64,000 nucleotides of DNA from positions 1 to 64,000 of the forward strand of contig WRDH01000001.1 in NCBI GenBank assembly GCA_009783555.1, read 5' to 3'. The translations under genes were made by a program, and so were the position numbers. The notes below the pieces were generated by a model that worked only from the letters and a program-made list of their open reading frames with translations, had not been told where the DNA came from and ran no database searches. How positions within the stretch are numbered: the first letter of the stretch is position 1; every line of letters begins with the position of its first letter. Below, piece after piece: positions 36,535 through 44,815 of the stretch. This stretch comes from Oscillospiraceae bacterium (GTDB lineage Bacteria; Bacillota; Clostridia; Oscillospirales; Oscillospiraceae).

Positions 36535-37061
36535 AAATAACGGAAACAAAACTTGAAGGCGTATATGTAATTGAGCCGCAGGTGTTCGGGGATGCTCGCG
36601 GCTGGTTTATGGAGACGTATAATGAGAATAAAACTCCGCAAATAGCGCGTTTTTATGTGCAGGACAACCAATCGTTCTCTGCGCAAAAAGGTACCTTGAG
36701 AGGTATACACTTTCAAATCCCGCCAATGGCTCAAGCAAAGCTGCTACGCTGCACAAGGGGAGCAATCATGGACTATGCTGTTGATATTCGCCCTGACAGT
36801 AAAACCTACAAGCAATGGATAGCGGTAGAGCTTTCGGCAGATAATAAGAGACAGATATTTATTCCACGAGGATTCGGTCATGCCTTCATCACCCTGACAG
36901 AAGATACTGAAGTTATATACAAAGCAGATAACTACTACAGCCCTGAACATGACAGGTCGATTTTATGGTCGGATCCGGAGCTTGGTATTGATTGGGGTAC
37001 AGATAATCCGATTGTATCGGAGAAGGATAAGATGGCATCATTATTGGCGGAATTAATTTGA
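36531..37061 (+). CDS. rmlC: dTDP-4-dehydrorhamnose 3,5-epimerase
   Basis: RmlC is the third enzyme of dTDP-L-rhamnose synthesis. The 176-residue cupin has [12 protein letters not shown], the catalytic-His region [12 protein letters not shown], a [12 protein letters not shown] strand and [13 protein letters not shown], all typical. It overlaps rmlA (ATGA), so the two are probably coupled. Confidence 0.96.
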   Translation: MKITETKLEGVYVIEPQVFGDARGWFMETYNENKTPQIARFYVQDNQSFSAQKGTLRGIHFQIPPMAQAKLLRCTRGAIMDYAVDIRPDSKTYKQWIAVELSADNKRQIFIPRGFGHAFITLTEDTEVIYKADNYYSPEHDRSILWSDPELGIDWGTDNPIVSEKDKMASLLAELI

Positions 37062-37087
37062 CAAGAGCAACAAAAGGACAACCCCCA

Positions 37088-37122
37088 CCGTCTACGACGG
37101 CACCCCCTTCCACGGAAGGGGG
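37088..37122. repeat. GC-rich double-hairpin repeat between rmlC and rmlB
   Basis: CCGTC/GACGG (37088-37100) is followed by CCCCCTTCC/GGAAGGGGG (37103-37111 with 37114-37122). The second hairpin is the same as that upstream of dnaB at 13771. There is no T-run, so it is not an obvious terminator. Confidence 0.6.
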
Positions 37123-37187
37123 CATGGTAAGCGAATGAGATATGAGAAAGCAACCGGCAGATAATATACGATAGGAGAAAATAAGAA

Positions 37188-38210
37188 ATGAAAATACTTG
37201 TAACAGGCGGTGCCGGTTTTATCGGTGGCAATTTTATTCACGACACATTGGCGAACTACCCTGATGACACAGTTATCTGCGTTGATAAGCTTACCTACGC
37301 GGGTAATATGGAAACACTTACGCCGGTGATGGATAACAAAAACTTTTTCTTTGAAAAAGCGGACATTGCGGATTCGGTTGCTATCAGGGCGATATTTGAA
37401 AAGCACCACCCTGATATTGTCATTAACTTTGCAGCTGAAAGTCATGTAGACAGAAGCATTACAGACCCCGGAATATTTTTGAAAACAAACATAATAGGTA
37501 CACAAGTGCTGCTCGACGCGTCGCGTGAGTTTGATGTAAAAAGATATCATCAGGTATCTACCGATGAGGTTTACGGCGACTTACCGCTTGACAGACCGGA
37601 CTTGCTGTTTACGGAAGAAACGCCGATACACACCTCAAGTCCCTATTCTGCTTCAAAAGCAGGAGCAGACCTGCTTTGCCTCGCATATATCCGCACATAT
37701 AAAATGCCGATTACAATATCAAGGTGCAGTAATTGCTACGGTCCATACCATTTTCCGGAAAAACTTATACCACTGATGTTGATAAATGCTATGCAGGATA
37801 AGCCACTGCCCGTTTACGGCAAGGGCGAAAATGTACGCGACTGGTTATATGTTATTGATCATTGCAGAGCAATCAATCTTATTGTCCGCAACGGTACGCC
37901 GGGTGAAATATATAACATAGGCGGACACAACGAGAGGGCAAATATCGATGTTGTAAAAGAAATACTACAACAACTGGGCAAGCCCGAAACGCTGATAAAT
38001 TACGTCACTGACCGCGCAGGTCACGATATGCGTTACGGCATTGACCCGACGAAGATAAACAATGAACTGGGCTGGCTTCCCGAAACAAAGTTCGAAGACG
38101 GGCTGAAACAGACAATTAAATGGTTTAAGGAAAACAAAAAATGGTGGCAAAATGTACTCGACGGAGAGTATCAGAAATATTATGAAAGAAATTATGGCGA
38201 TAGGCTTTAG
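37188..38210 (+). CDS. rmlB: dTDP-glucose 4,6-dehydratase
   Basis: RmlB is the second enzyme of the pathway. The 340-residue extended SDR has GGAGFIGGNF for NAD, the HQVSTDEVYGDL segment, the catalytic YSASKAGAD, and the substrate-binding RCSNCYGPYHFPEKLIPL. It is full length. It follows rmlC after a 126-bp gap that holds a GC-rich repeat. Confidence 0.96.
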   Translation: MKILVTGGAGFIGGNFIHDTLANYPDDTVICVDKLTYAGNMETLTPVMDNKNFFFEKADIADSVAIRAIFEKHHPDIVINFAAESHVDRSITDPGIFLKTNIIGTQVLLDASREFDVKRYHQVSTDEVYGDLPLDRPDLLFTEETPIHTSSPYSASKAGADLLCLAYIRTYKMPITISRCSNCYGPYHFPEKLIPLMLINAMQDKPLPVYGKGENVRDWLYVIDHCRAINLIVRNGTPGEIYNIGGHNERANIDVVKEILQQLGKPETLINYVTDRAGHDMRYGIDPTKINNELGWLPETKFEDGLKQTIKWFKENKKWWQNVLDGEYQKYYERNYGDRL

Positions 38211-38236
38211 CGAATATAGATTAGGTAGTAATATTA

Positions 38237-39253
38237 ATGGACAGAAGAGAGAAAATCGTTTTTATGTGCAATCTGGATGGTGAGGGTCTGGAAATAGGCC
38301 CGAGCTTAAGGCCCGTCGTACCAAAGCGGGATGGATATAACATAGAGACTATTGATCATACTGATAAAAAGGGATTACAAAAAAAATATGCCGCCGAAGG
38401 TTATAATGTCGATGATATTGAAGAAGTGGATTATATATGGAATGGGGAATCTTACGCGGAGCTGACCGGTAAGAAGAATCATTATGACTATGTTATAGCT
38501 TCGCATGTAATCGAACATACAAGCGATTTAGTAGGGTTTCTACGGGATTGCTCAGATATTCTGAAAGAAAATGGTGTGTTATCATTAGCTGTACCCGATA
38601 AGAGGTTCTGCTTCGACTATCTTCGTCCGGTCACAAGCATATCAAAAGTGATAGACTGCCATATAAATAGTAACGTTGTGCACACGCCGGGAAGCGTTTA
38701 TGAGCATTTAAGCAATGCTTGTAAATCCAACAATGATCTTGCCTGGGCACATCCGCATCCACCGGTTATTATGAGTAATGTGCATAAGATTCAAGAAGCA
38801 GTAGATACATATAAAGAATCCTTAAATAAGAAAGAATATACAGATATCCATAATTGGGTGTTTACAATGAAATCGTTTGAATTGTTGATTTATGATTTAA
38901 ACTGCTTAGGGCTCATCAATATGCAGATAGCGGCGAGTTTTGAAACTTCGGAACATGAATTTCTTGTTACTCTTGTTAAAAGTAATGAATTATTTGTACC
39001 CGATGATGAAGAACGTTTTAAGCTGGCTGTAAAGGCGCAGCTTGAATGTGACCCTCTAGACCCTGAAGATGTTTTTCTAAAGAGACAAATTACGGCACTG
39101 GAAGAGAACGCGAGCAAAAAAGAGGAACAGATAAACATGCTGGAAGAACATATAAAAGGTATATATAACTCCAAATCGTGGAAGATAGCGAGCAAACTTC
39201 AAAAGCTGTACAGGCTGTTTAATCCGCGGAAGTTAAAAATGGAGGCAGATTAA
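38237..39253 (+). CDS. SAM-dependent methyltransferase-like protein with coiled-coil tail
   Basis: In this 338-residue protein residues about 15-150 show a class I methyltransferase pattern: LEIGPSLRPVVPK, DYVIASHVIEHTSDLVGFL, and DILKENGVLSLAVPD. A coiled coil (about 280-315) and an NSKSWKIASKLQKLYRLF end follow, as often seen in glycan-assembly enzymes. It lies between rmlB and rmlD and overlaps rmlD by one base. Methylation of a rhamnose or another glycan residue is plausible but not shown. Confidence 0.7.
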   Translation: MDRREKIVFMCNLDGEGLEIGPSLRPVVPKRDGYNIETIDHTDKKGLQKKYAAEGYNVDDIEEVDYIWNGESYAELTGKKNHYDYVIASHVIEHTSDLVGFLRDCSDILKENGVLSLAVPDKRFCFDYLRPVTSISKVIDCHINSNVVHTPGSVYEHLSNACKSNNDLAWAHPHPPVIMSNVHKIQEAVDTYKESLNKKEYTDIHNWVFTMKSFELLIYDLNCLGLINMQIAASFETSEHEFLVTLVKSNELFVPDDEERFKLAVKAQLECDPLDPEDVFLKRQITALEENASKKEEQINMLEEHIKGIYNSKSWKIASKLQKLYRLFNPRKLKMEAD

Positions 39254-40200
39254 TGAAAATACTTGTAACCGGCGCGGCGGGACAACTGGGCATGGATGTG
39301 ATGGCGGAACTTGAAACAAGAACACAAGAGAACCGTCCCCCTGTGTTAACACAAGAGAACCGTCCCCCTGTGTTCTTGGGGATTGACATCGCAGATTTGG
39401 ATATCACCGATGGCGAAGCGGTGCGTGCGTACTTGACCACACACAAACCGCAATGTGTTATTCATTGTGCGGCGTATACTGCTGTTGATAAAGCCGAGGA
39501 TGAGCCGGAGTTGTGCTTTAAGGTGAATGTGCAGGGTACTGAAAACCTCGCAAAGGCGTGCAGGGAAATCGATGCGGAAATGATTTATATCAGCACCGAC
39601 TATGTTTTTAGCGGTGAGGGAGATAAGCCGTATGAAACCGATGCAGTCAAAGAACCGGTTTCAACATACGGGAAAAGTAAGCTGGCGGGTGAAGAAGCGG
39701 TTGCTTTTCACCTTGACAGGTATTATATTGTCAGGATATCATGGGTGTTTGGAAGTAATGGGGGTAATTTCGTAAAAACAATGCTTAGGTTGGCGACGAG
39801 AGGGGACGGTCCCTCTGCTTCGCAGACGAACCGTCCCCCTCCGTCTGCGAAGCAGGGGGACCGTCCCCTTGCAACGCTCAATGTAGTCGACGACCAGATC
39901 GGCAGCCCGACGTATACCCCCGATTTAGCAGTACTGCTCTGTGATATGGCGTTATCCGGGAAATACGGCACATATCACGCTACAAACGAGGGCTTTTGCT
40001 CATGGGCGGAGTTTGCAACGGAGATAATGCGGCAAAGCAATAGCTCATGTAAAATAAACCCGATACCGACTGAGCAATACCCGACGAAAGCGAAAAGACC
40101 GAAGAATTCAAAGCTTTCAAAAGCGAGTCTCGATGAAGCAGGATTTATAAGGCTTCCCGAATGGCAGGATGCACTTGAGCGATTCATACAGGACAGATGA
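39253..40200 (+). CDS. rmlD: dTDP-4-dehydrorhamnose reductase with two in-frame repeat insertions
   Basis: RmlD reduces dTDP-4-keto-L-rhamnose to dTDP-L-rhamnose. The 315-residue SDR has GAAGQLGMD for the cofactor, ISTDYVFSG, YGKSKLAGE (catalytic Tyr/Lys), and VVDDQIGSPTYTPDLA. Two extra segments interrupt it: TQENRPPVL followed by TQENRPPVF (about 22-42), and GDGPSASQTNRPPPSAKQ plus GDRP (about 183-206). Both are encoded by palindromic repeats and kept in frame. The stop codon TGA lies in a third copy. Catalytic motifs are intact. Confidence 0.94.
   Translation: MKILVTGAAGQLGMDVMAELETRTQENRPPVLTQENRPPVFLGIDIADLDITDGEAVRAYLTTHKPQCVIHCAAYTAVDKAEDEPELCFKVNVQGTENLAKACREIDAEMIYISTDYVFSGEGDKPYETDAVKEPVSTYGKSKLAGEEAVAFHLDRYYIVRISWVFGSNGGNFVKTMLRLATRGDGPSASQTNRPPPSAKQGDRPLATLNVVDDQIGSPTYTPDLAVLLCDMALSGKYGTYHATNEGFCSWAEFATEIMRQSNSSCKINPIPTEQYPTKAKRPKNSKLSKASLDEAGFIRLPEWQDALERFIQDR
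39317..39378. repeat. Tandem variable-arm palindromes inserted in rmlD
   Basis: Two 27-bp units, each AACACA-AGAGAACCGTCCCCC-TGTGTT, stand head to tail. The outer arms CAAGAACACA (39317-39326) and TGTGTTCTTG (39369-39378) pair perfectly over 10 bp. Each unit is nine codons. Confidence 0.85.
39801..39869. repeat. 69-bp near-perfect palindrome inserted in rmlD
   Basis: The 28-bp arms start AGGGGACGGTCCC and continue into CTGCTTCGCAGACG; 27 of 28 positions pair with 39842-39869. The loop (39829-39841) itself holds the AACCGTCCCC core. Length is 23 codons, so the frame is kept. Confidence 0.85.
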
Positions 40201-40217
40201 ACCGTCCCCCTGTCCTG
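40189..40217. repeat. Variable-arm palindrome ending rmlD
   Basis: Arms CAGGACAG (40189-40196) and CTGTCCTG (40210-40217) flank ATGAACCGTCCCC. The TGA within the core is the rmlD stop codon, so the last residues of rmlD come from the repeat. Confidence 0.8.
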
Positions 40218-40235
40218 CACCGGAAAGGTACATTA

Positions 40236-42497
40236 ATGAGTCTTAACAGCATAGAAATGAAGTTTTCAAGATTGATGCGGTTTGAAAAACATAAAATCCT
40301 GAGTATTACTATATTAACTGTGTGCTCATTAATAGTTGCGCTATCAATGGAGCGTGTGTACAGTGTCGGGCGCACATACATTTTCGGGACAATCAGAGGT
40401 TTTTTGGCAGGAACAGGCAATCTGATCCTATATCCGGAAGTCTCGATGATGACGGTATATAGAGCGGCAATACTATTTTTCATAGTGTTTTTTTTATTAT
40501 TGCACATAATAGTCAAAATTAAAGTATTCTACGAAATAGTCTTTAAATACAGATATGCAATAGCAGTTGTGGTACTGCTTATACTCGTTGTGAATAAAAT
40601 TCATTTCTCGTCTGTTGCAATGTATGATTATCACATACAGCCGGGATACGGTTCTGAGCTTAGAGAACCTGTTTTTGGATGGGCAAGACCCATTCGCTCC
40701 GATGAGTGGTTGGTTTCAACTCCAATTCAACTCTCGGCACAATTTCCTCCCGACCCGTATGGGCAGATAAATCACGTTGCCCGCGGTACAGCAACGGAGA
40801 ATATGCCGAACGGGATGGCAATAGGACTTGCAACGTTGGCGTTTCCAATGAATATCTTCTATCTGTTCGGTGCAGAGTACGGAGTGAGCGCACGATGGGT
40901 GGGAATGTTGATTCTGACGTTTATGGTGACATTTGAGTTTGCGTATATTATATCGGGTAAAAACAGGTTACTTGGTGTTGTCGGTGCATGTCTTATTACA
41001 TTTTCACCGTTTTTCCAATGGTGGTCTTATGTTATCTTTATAACTGCGGGAATGGGGGCTTTAGTTTGTTACTACTATTTCCTCAACTCTGATGCATTGA
41101 TAAAACGGGTATTATTTGCGTTTGGTATAGTTGTCTTTATGTCTCAGTTTATCGTAAGCTTGTATCCGGCGTGGCAAGTACCGGCGGGGTATTTATACTT
41201 AGGGTTTGCTGTATGGCTCACTGTAACAAATTGGGAAAGTGTAAAAAATTTCAATAAGATTGATTATGCAATCATCGGAGTTGCATTGATTTTAGTTGTG
41301 TCAGTCGTAGCAACATACTTTCACGGATCAAGGGAGTACATCGCCGGGATTTCAAATACAATCTATCCGGGCGCAAGACAGGATAGCGGCGGCACTCTTG
41401 ATATTTCAAATACAATAAACAAAATGATGAACGGTGGTGTTTATTCTCCGATTTCTTCGCGCAGAGGGTTTATTTACACGAACATCTGTGAGTTCGGAGG
41501 AATGTTTACATTATTCCCGCTGCCGGTATTGTTTATTTTGTTTATTATGATTAGGAGACGGGTTTTTGATTTACTAAGTATTATTCTTATTGCGTTCACT
41601 ATTATTATGGGGTCATATGTTTTTATTGGGTGGCCTGATTGGCTTGCAAGTGTGACATTGATGTCAAACTCCGTATCGGGACGCGCAATGGACGTTATGC
41701 TCTTTGCGCAAGTATTTTTACTGATAAGAGCGATGTCAAGATTTAAAGCAGTGCCGGGTATTGATGAAACAGGGAATGAGAACACCGGGAATGAAAATAC
41801 CGGGAAAAATATTAAGAAGGAAGCAGTTCTTTTAGGAGGCTCGATTGCCGTTGCGGCATTGTTGACTTATATAGTAATCAGCTTCAGCAGAGTTACGTTT
41901 ACTACACCGCTTGGAAATCCATTTATAGCCTTTACATTTATCGGCTTTGTTTTAGTGGTATACACCATATTTGACTGTCAGCGGCTTCAGGTTGTTTTCA
42001 AAGCAGCATGCCTCTACATGATTATAATTTCTACTGCAACACTTATGATGGTTCATCCCGTTATGAGAGGACTTGATGCAATATACTCAAAACCCCTGTC
42101 CATAAAAGTTCAAGAGCTGGCACAAGATACTAACGATAAATGGCTCTCACTGCACGGCATTGTCGGATCTTCATTTCTCATAGCCAACGGAGCATCAACA
42201 ATCAGTTCAACAAACTTCTATCCGAATCTGGACTTGTGGTATATGCTCGACCCTGATAGGCAATATGAGTATGCGTATAACCGGTATGCTGTAATTACAG
42301 TGGGCTTAACAACTGAAAATACAAGCTTTGAGCTGTTTCACACAGATCATTTGCATATCCATTTTTCCGTCAATGATCTGGAAGCTGCAGGGGTAAAATA
42401 TATACACTCCCCGGGTCCTCTTGACAATCATAATAACATTATATTCACCCTGCTGTATAATGAGGGTGGAGCGAGGATTTACTCAGTTGGTTATTAA
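40236..42497 (+). CDS. Large polytopic membrane protein, GT-C-like
   Basis: This protein of about 753 residues has some 12-14 hydrophobic helices through residue 600 and a soluble C-terminal domain. An early extracytoplasmic loop carries ARPIRSDEWLVSTPIQLSAQ, reminiscent of acidic-motif loops in GT-C glycosyltransferases that use polyprenyl-linked sugars. ATG 40236 is preferred (GGAAAGG 7 nt upstream); an upstream in-frame ATG lies in the palindromic repeat. The exact family is not recognised with certainty. It probably transfers or polymerises sugars outside the membrane. Confidence 0.7.
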   Translation: MSLNSIEMKFSRLMRFEKHKILSITILTVCSLIVALSMERVYSVGRTYIFGTIRGFLAGTGNLILYPEVSMMTVYRAAILFFIVFFLLLHIIVKIKVFYEIVFKYRYAIAVVVLLILVVNKIHFSSVAMYDYHIQPGYGSELREPVFGWARPIRSDEWLVSTPIQLSAQFPPDPYGQINHVARGTATENMPNGMAIGLATLAFPMNIFYLFGAEYGVSARWVGMLILTFMVTFEFAYIISGKNRLLGVVGACLITFSPFFQWWSYVIFITAGMGALVCYYYFLNSDALIKRVLFAFGIVVFMSQFIVSLYPAWQVPAGYLYLGFAVWLTVTNWESVKNFNKIDYAIIGVALILVVSVVATYFHGSREYIAGISNTIYPGARQDSGGTLDISNTINKMMNGGVYSPISSRRGFIYTNICEFGGMFTLFPLPVLFILFIMIRRRVFDLLSIILIAFTIIMGSYVFIGWPDWLASVTLMSNSVSGRAMDVMLFAQVFLLIRAMSRFKAVPGIDETGNENTGNENTGKNIKKEAVLLGGSIAVAALLTYIVISFSRVTFTTPLGNPFIAFTFIGFVLVVYTIFDCQRLQVVFKAACLYMIIISTATLMMVHPVMRGLDAIYSKPLSIKVQELAQDTNDKWLSLHGIVGSSFLIANGASTISSTNFYPNLDLWYMLDPDRQYEYAYNRYAVITVGLTTENTSFELFHTDHLHIHFSVNDLEAAGVKYIHSPGPLDNHNNIIFTLLYNEGGARIYSVGY

Positions 42498-42526
42498 TAG
42501 AACTTTGTACAAGTGGAGATTAATTA

Positions 42527-42592
42527 ATGAAATCAACGCAGTCGGTGTCCGGATTGGCAGGATGCTGCAGCGAGAGAAATAGGAGGAAATAA
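42527..42592 (+). CDS. Possible 21-residue peptide ORF
   Basis: ATG at 42527 with GGAG 9 nt upstream opens a short frame (MKSTQSVSGLAGCCSERNRR and Lys) that ends where AGGAGG, the SD of the next gene, lies. It could be a leader peptide or chance. There is no homology to judge from. Confidence 0.2.
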   Translation: MKSTQSVSGLAGCCSERNRRK

Positions 42593-42599
42593 ACAGAAA

Positions 42600-42890
42600 A
42601 TGAGAAAACTAATAACGTTTTTACTCACATTCATAGGGGTAACGCTCTTGATGACAACCACTGCATCGGCATACATCGACCCGGCTACAACTGCGATGCT
42701 GACACAAATAATCGCAGGTGCGTTTATTACGCTTGGAGTTGTTTTCGGTGTGTTTCGTCGTAAGATAATACTGTTTTTTAAGAACAAAAGCGTAAACCGT
42801 ACAAAAAGGAAAATTGAAAAGCAAGTAAAAAAAGAAAACCGGGAACCAAGGCAATCAGAAAAACCGGAGACTAACGAAAAGGATATTTAG
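42600..42890 (+). CDS. Small membrane protein of glycan loci (unknown function)
   Basis: The 96-residue protein has a signal-like helix (residues 5-25, ending TTASA), a YIDPATTAMLTQIIAG segment leading into a second helix (about 32-55), then a basic tail with RRKIILFFKNK and a Lys/Glu-rich C-terminus. Similar short proteins with a YIDP motif occur beside glycan genes, as I recall. AGGAGG lies upstream. It ends three bases before the YidC-TagF-like fusion gene, so the two are likely co-translated. Confidence 0.65.
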   Translation: MRKLITFLLTFIGVTLLMTTTASAYIDPATTAMLTQIIAGAFITLGVVFGVFRRKIILFFKNKSVNRTKRKIEKQVKKENREPRQSEKPETNEKDI

Positions 42891-42893
42891 CCT

Positions 42894-44792
42894 GTGAGTA
42901 TTATCGATATCGTATTCGGCACTTTTTTCGGATATATAATGCACTTTTGCTATACAGTAACAGGTAATTTTGGTTGGTCTATAGTTGTCTTTACCTTACT
43001 TACCAAGGTTATTCTGTTTCCGATTTCGCTTATTTCGCAAAAAAACTCGATAGTAATGGTGAAAATAAAACCAACGCTCGATGATTTGCAAGCTCGTTAT
43101 GAAAGTGAGCCGGATGCTTTGCTCAAAGAGCAGCGGGTTTTATTTAAAAAAGAAGGTTACAGCGCTCTTAAAGCGCTCCTACCGCTGCTTGTACAAATAC
43201 CGCTCATTATAGGTGTCATAAGTGTTGTAAATAACCCGGTGCGGCATCTTGGTGAAAATGTAAATCCGCTGTTCTTCGGCATGGATTTATTTATACTGCC
43301 GGTGAATATGCTCGTTCCGGCACTTGCAATTCTGTCAACTGTTTTTCTCTGTGTTATGCAAAACAGGTACAACGTCATTTCCCGTGAGCAGGGATTTTTC
43401 GGCAAGTGGGGAGTTGCACTGTTTCTGGTGATTTTCACCGGATGGTTTGTATTTGTAGTGCCGGCAGGTGTGGGACTTTATTGGACGTATAGTAATGTTT
43501 CAGGTGTACTGGTACTTGCTGTGTGCAACATTATTTACAATCCTAAAAAGTTTATTGATTACGAAAACCGCTCGATCAGAACCAAACCGGCAAAGGCTGA
43601 AAAAGCAGCGGCGCGTGAGAGGCATAAGCTCGAAAAGACGCGTGAAAAGGAAGATATGCAACGGTTCTTTTCAACTGAAAAGGAGCTGGTGTTTTTTTCG
43701 GAGGCAAGCGGATTTTACAAATATTTTGAGCGTTTTATCGATTATATAATTGATAACTCCGATATAACTGTTCATTATCTGACAGCGGACATAAACGATC
43801 AGGTATTTAAGCTTAACAAACCGCGATTTGAATCTTACTTCTGTACAAGTCACGGGCTTATTACAACATTTATGAAGATAGATTCAAAGGTTGCCGTTAT
43901 GACACTTGCAGATCTTGATGTCTATCAATACAAACGTTCTTTAGTTCGTAAGGATATAGAGTATATTTACATAGATCACGGACTCGGTAGTTGCAACCTT
44001 ACTCTGCGTAAGGGCGCACTTGACCATTATGACACAATTTTTTGCTATAGCAAAGAGTACAACGAAGAAATCCGTGCAACGGAACACCTTTACGGGCTTC
44101 CCGAGAAAACCCTGGTAAATGTCGGTTTCGGGCTTTTAGACAAACTTATTGGATTATATACATCCACGGAGCATCCTGAAAATGAAAAACCACAGATTCT
44201 GATTGCACCATCGTGGCAAAAGGACAACATTCTTGAGTATTGTCTTTCATCGCTTCTTAATAGCTTATTTTCGCTTGATGCAAAGATAATTATCCGGCCG
44301 CATCCGGAGTTTATTAAGCGATTCCCCGGGAAAATGAAAAGCATGTCGGAAAAGTATAATAAACAGATTAGAGATGGTGTGCTGGTGATACAAGATGATT
44401 TTTCATCAAACTCGACAGTGTATAACTCCGATCTTGTTATTACAGATTGGTCCAGTATAGCCATAGAATACTCATTTACAACTAAAAAACCATCCCTATT
44501 CATAAACACGCCTATGAAGGTTATGAACCCGCACTGGCGTGATATCGGGGTTGAACCTATGGATTTGTGGCTGCGTGACCGGATAGGCATTTCCCTGGAT
44601 GTTGACAGGCTTAATGAGATACAAACAGTTGTGTTGGATTTGATAAGCAAAAGCGAAGACTACAAAGCAGCGATAACTGAAATTATGTCAGAAAATCTTT
44701 ACAATATCGGCAATGCCGCCGAAGCAGGTGGTACATATATAATAAATCGGGTGCTCGATAAACGAACACCCGAGGAGCATGTATTCAAATGA
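42894..44792 (+). CDS. YidC/Oxa1-like domain fused to a CDP-glycerol glycerophosphotransferase-like domain
   Basis: This 632-residue protein joins two known folds. Residues about 1-215 match YidC/Oxa1/SpoIIIJ: GNFGWSIVVFTLLTKVILFP, IKPTLDDLQARYESEP, ALLPLLVQIPLIIGV, then VVPAGVGLYWTYSN. The conserved groove Arg of Gram-positive YidC appears to be Lys (K38). A Lys/Glu linker (about 220-265) leads to a TagB/TagF-type region with DHGLGSCNL, IIRPHPEF, and TDWSSIAIEYSFTTKKPSLF. Such enzymes transfer glycerol- or ribitol-phosphate from CDP-polyols in teichoic-acid synthesis. GTG start, AAGG upstream. No CDP-glycerol synthesis gene (tagD) is in the window. Confidence 0.85.
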   Translation: MSIIDIVFGTFFGYIMHFCYTVTGNFGWSIVVFTLLTKVILFPISLISQKNSIVMVKIKPTLDDLQARYESEPDALLKEQRVLFKKEGYSALKALLPLLVQIPLIIGVISVVNNPVRHLGENVNPLFFGMDLFILPVNMLVPALAILSTVFLCVMQNRYNVISREQGFFGKWGVALFLVIFTGWFVFVVPAGVGLYWTYSNVSGVLVLAVCNIIYNPKKFIDYENRSIRTKPAKAEKAAARERHKLEKTREKEDMQRFFSTEKELVFFSEASGFYKYFERFIDYIIDNSDITVHYLTADINDQVFKLNKPRFESYFCTSHGLITTFMKIDSKVAVMTLADLDVYQYKRSLVRKDIEYIYIDHGLGSCNLTLRKGALDHYDTIFCYSKEYNEEIRATEHLYGLPEKTLVNVGFGLLDKLIGLYTSTEHPENEKPQILIAPSWQKDNILEYCLSSLLNSLFSLDAKIIIRPHPEFIKRFPGKMKSMSEKYNKQIRDGVLVIQDDFSSNSTVYNSDLVITDWSSIAIEYSFTTKKPSLFINTPMKVMNPHWRDIGVEPMDLWLRDRIGISLDVDRLNEIQTVVLDLISKSEDYKAAITEIMSENLYNIGNAAEAGGTYIINRVLDKRTPEEHVFK

Positions 44793-44815
44793 TTTAAGAG
44801 ATGTTCGAAAAGGCT

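Noticed and set aside
37103-37122. Rho-independent terminator after rmlC
   Set aside because: The strong hairpin lacks a T-run and the same hairpin is found before dnaB, so it is a dispersed repeat.
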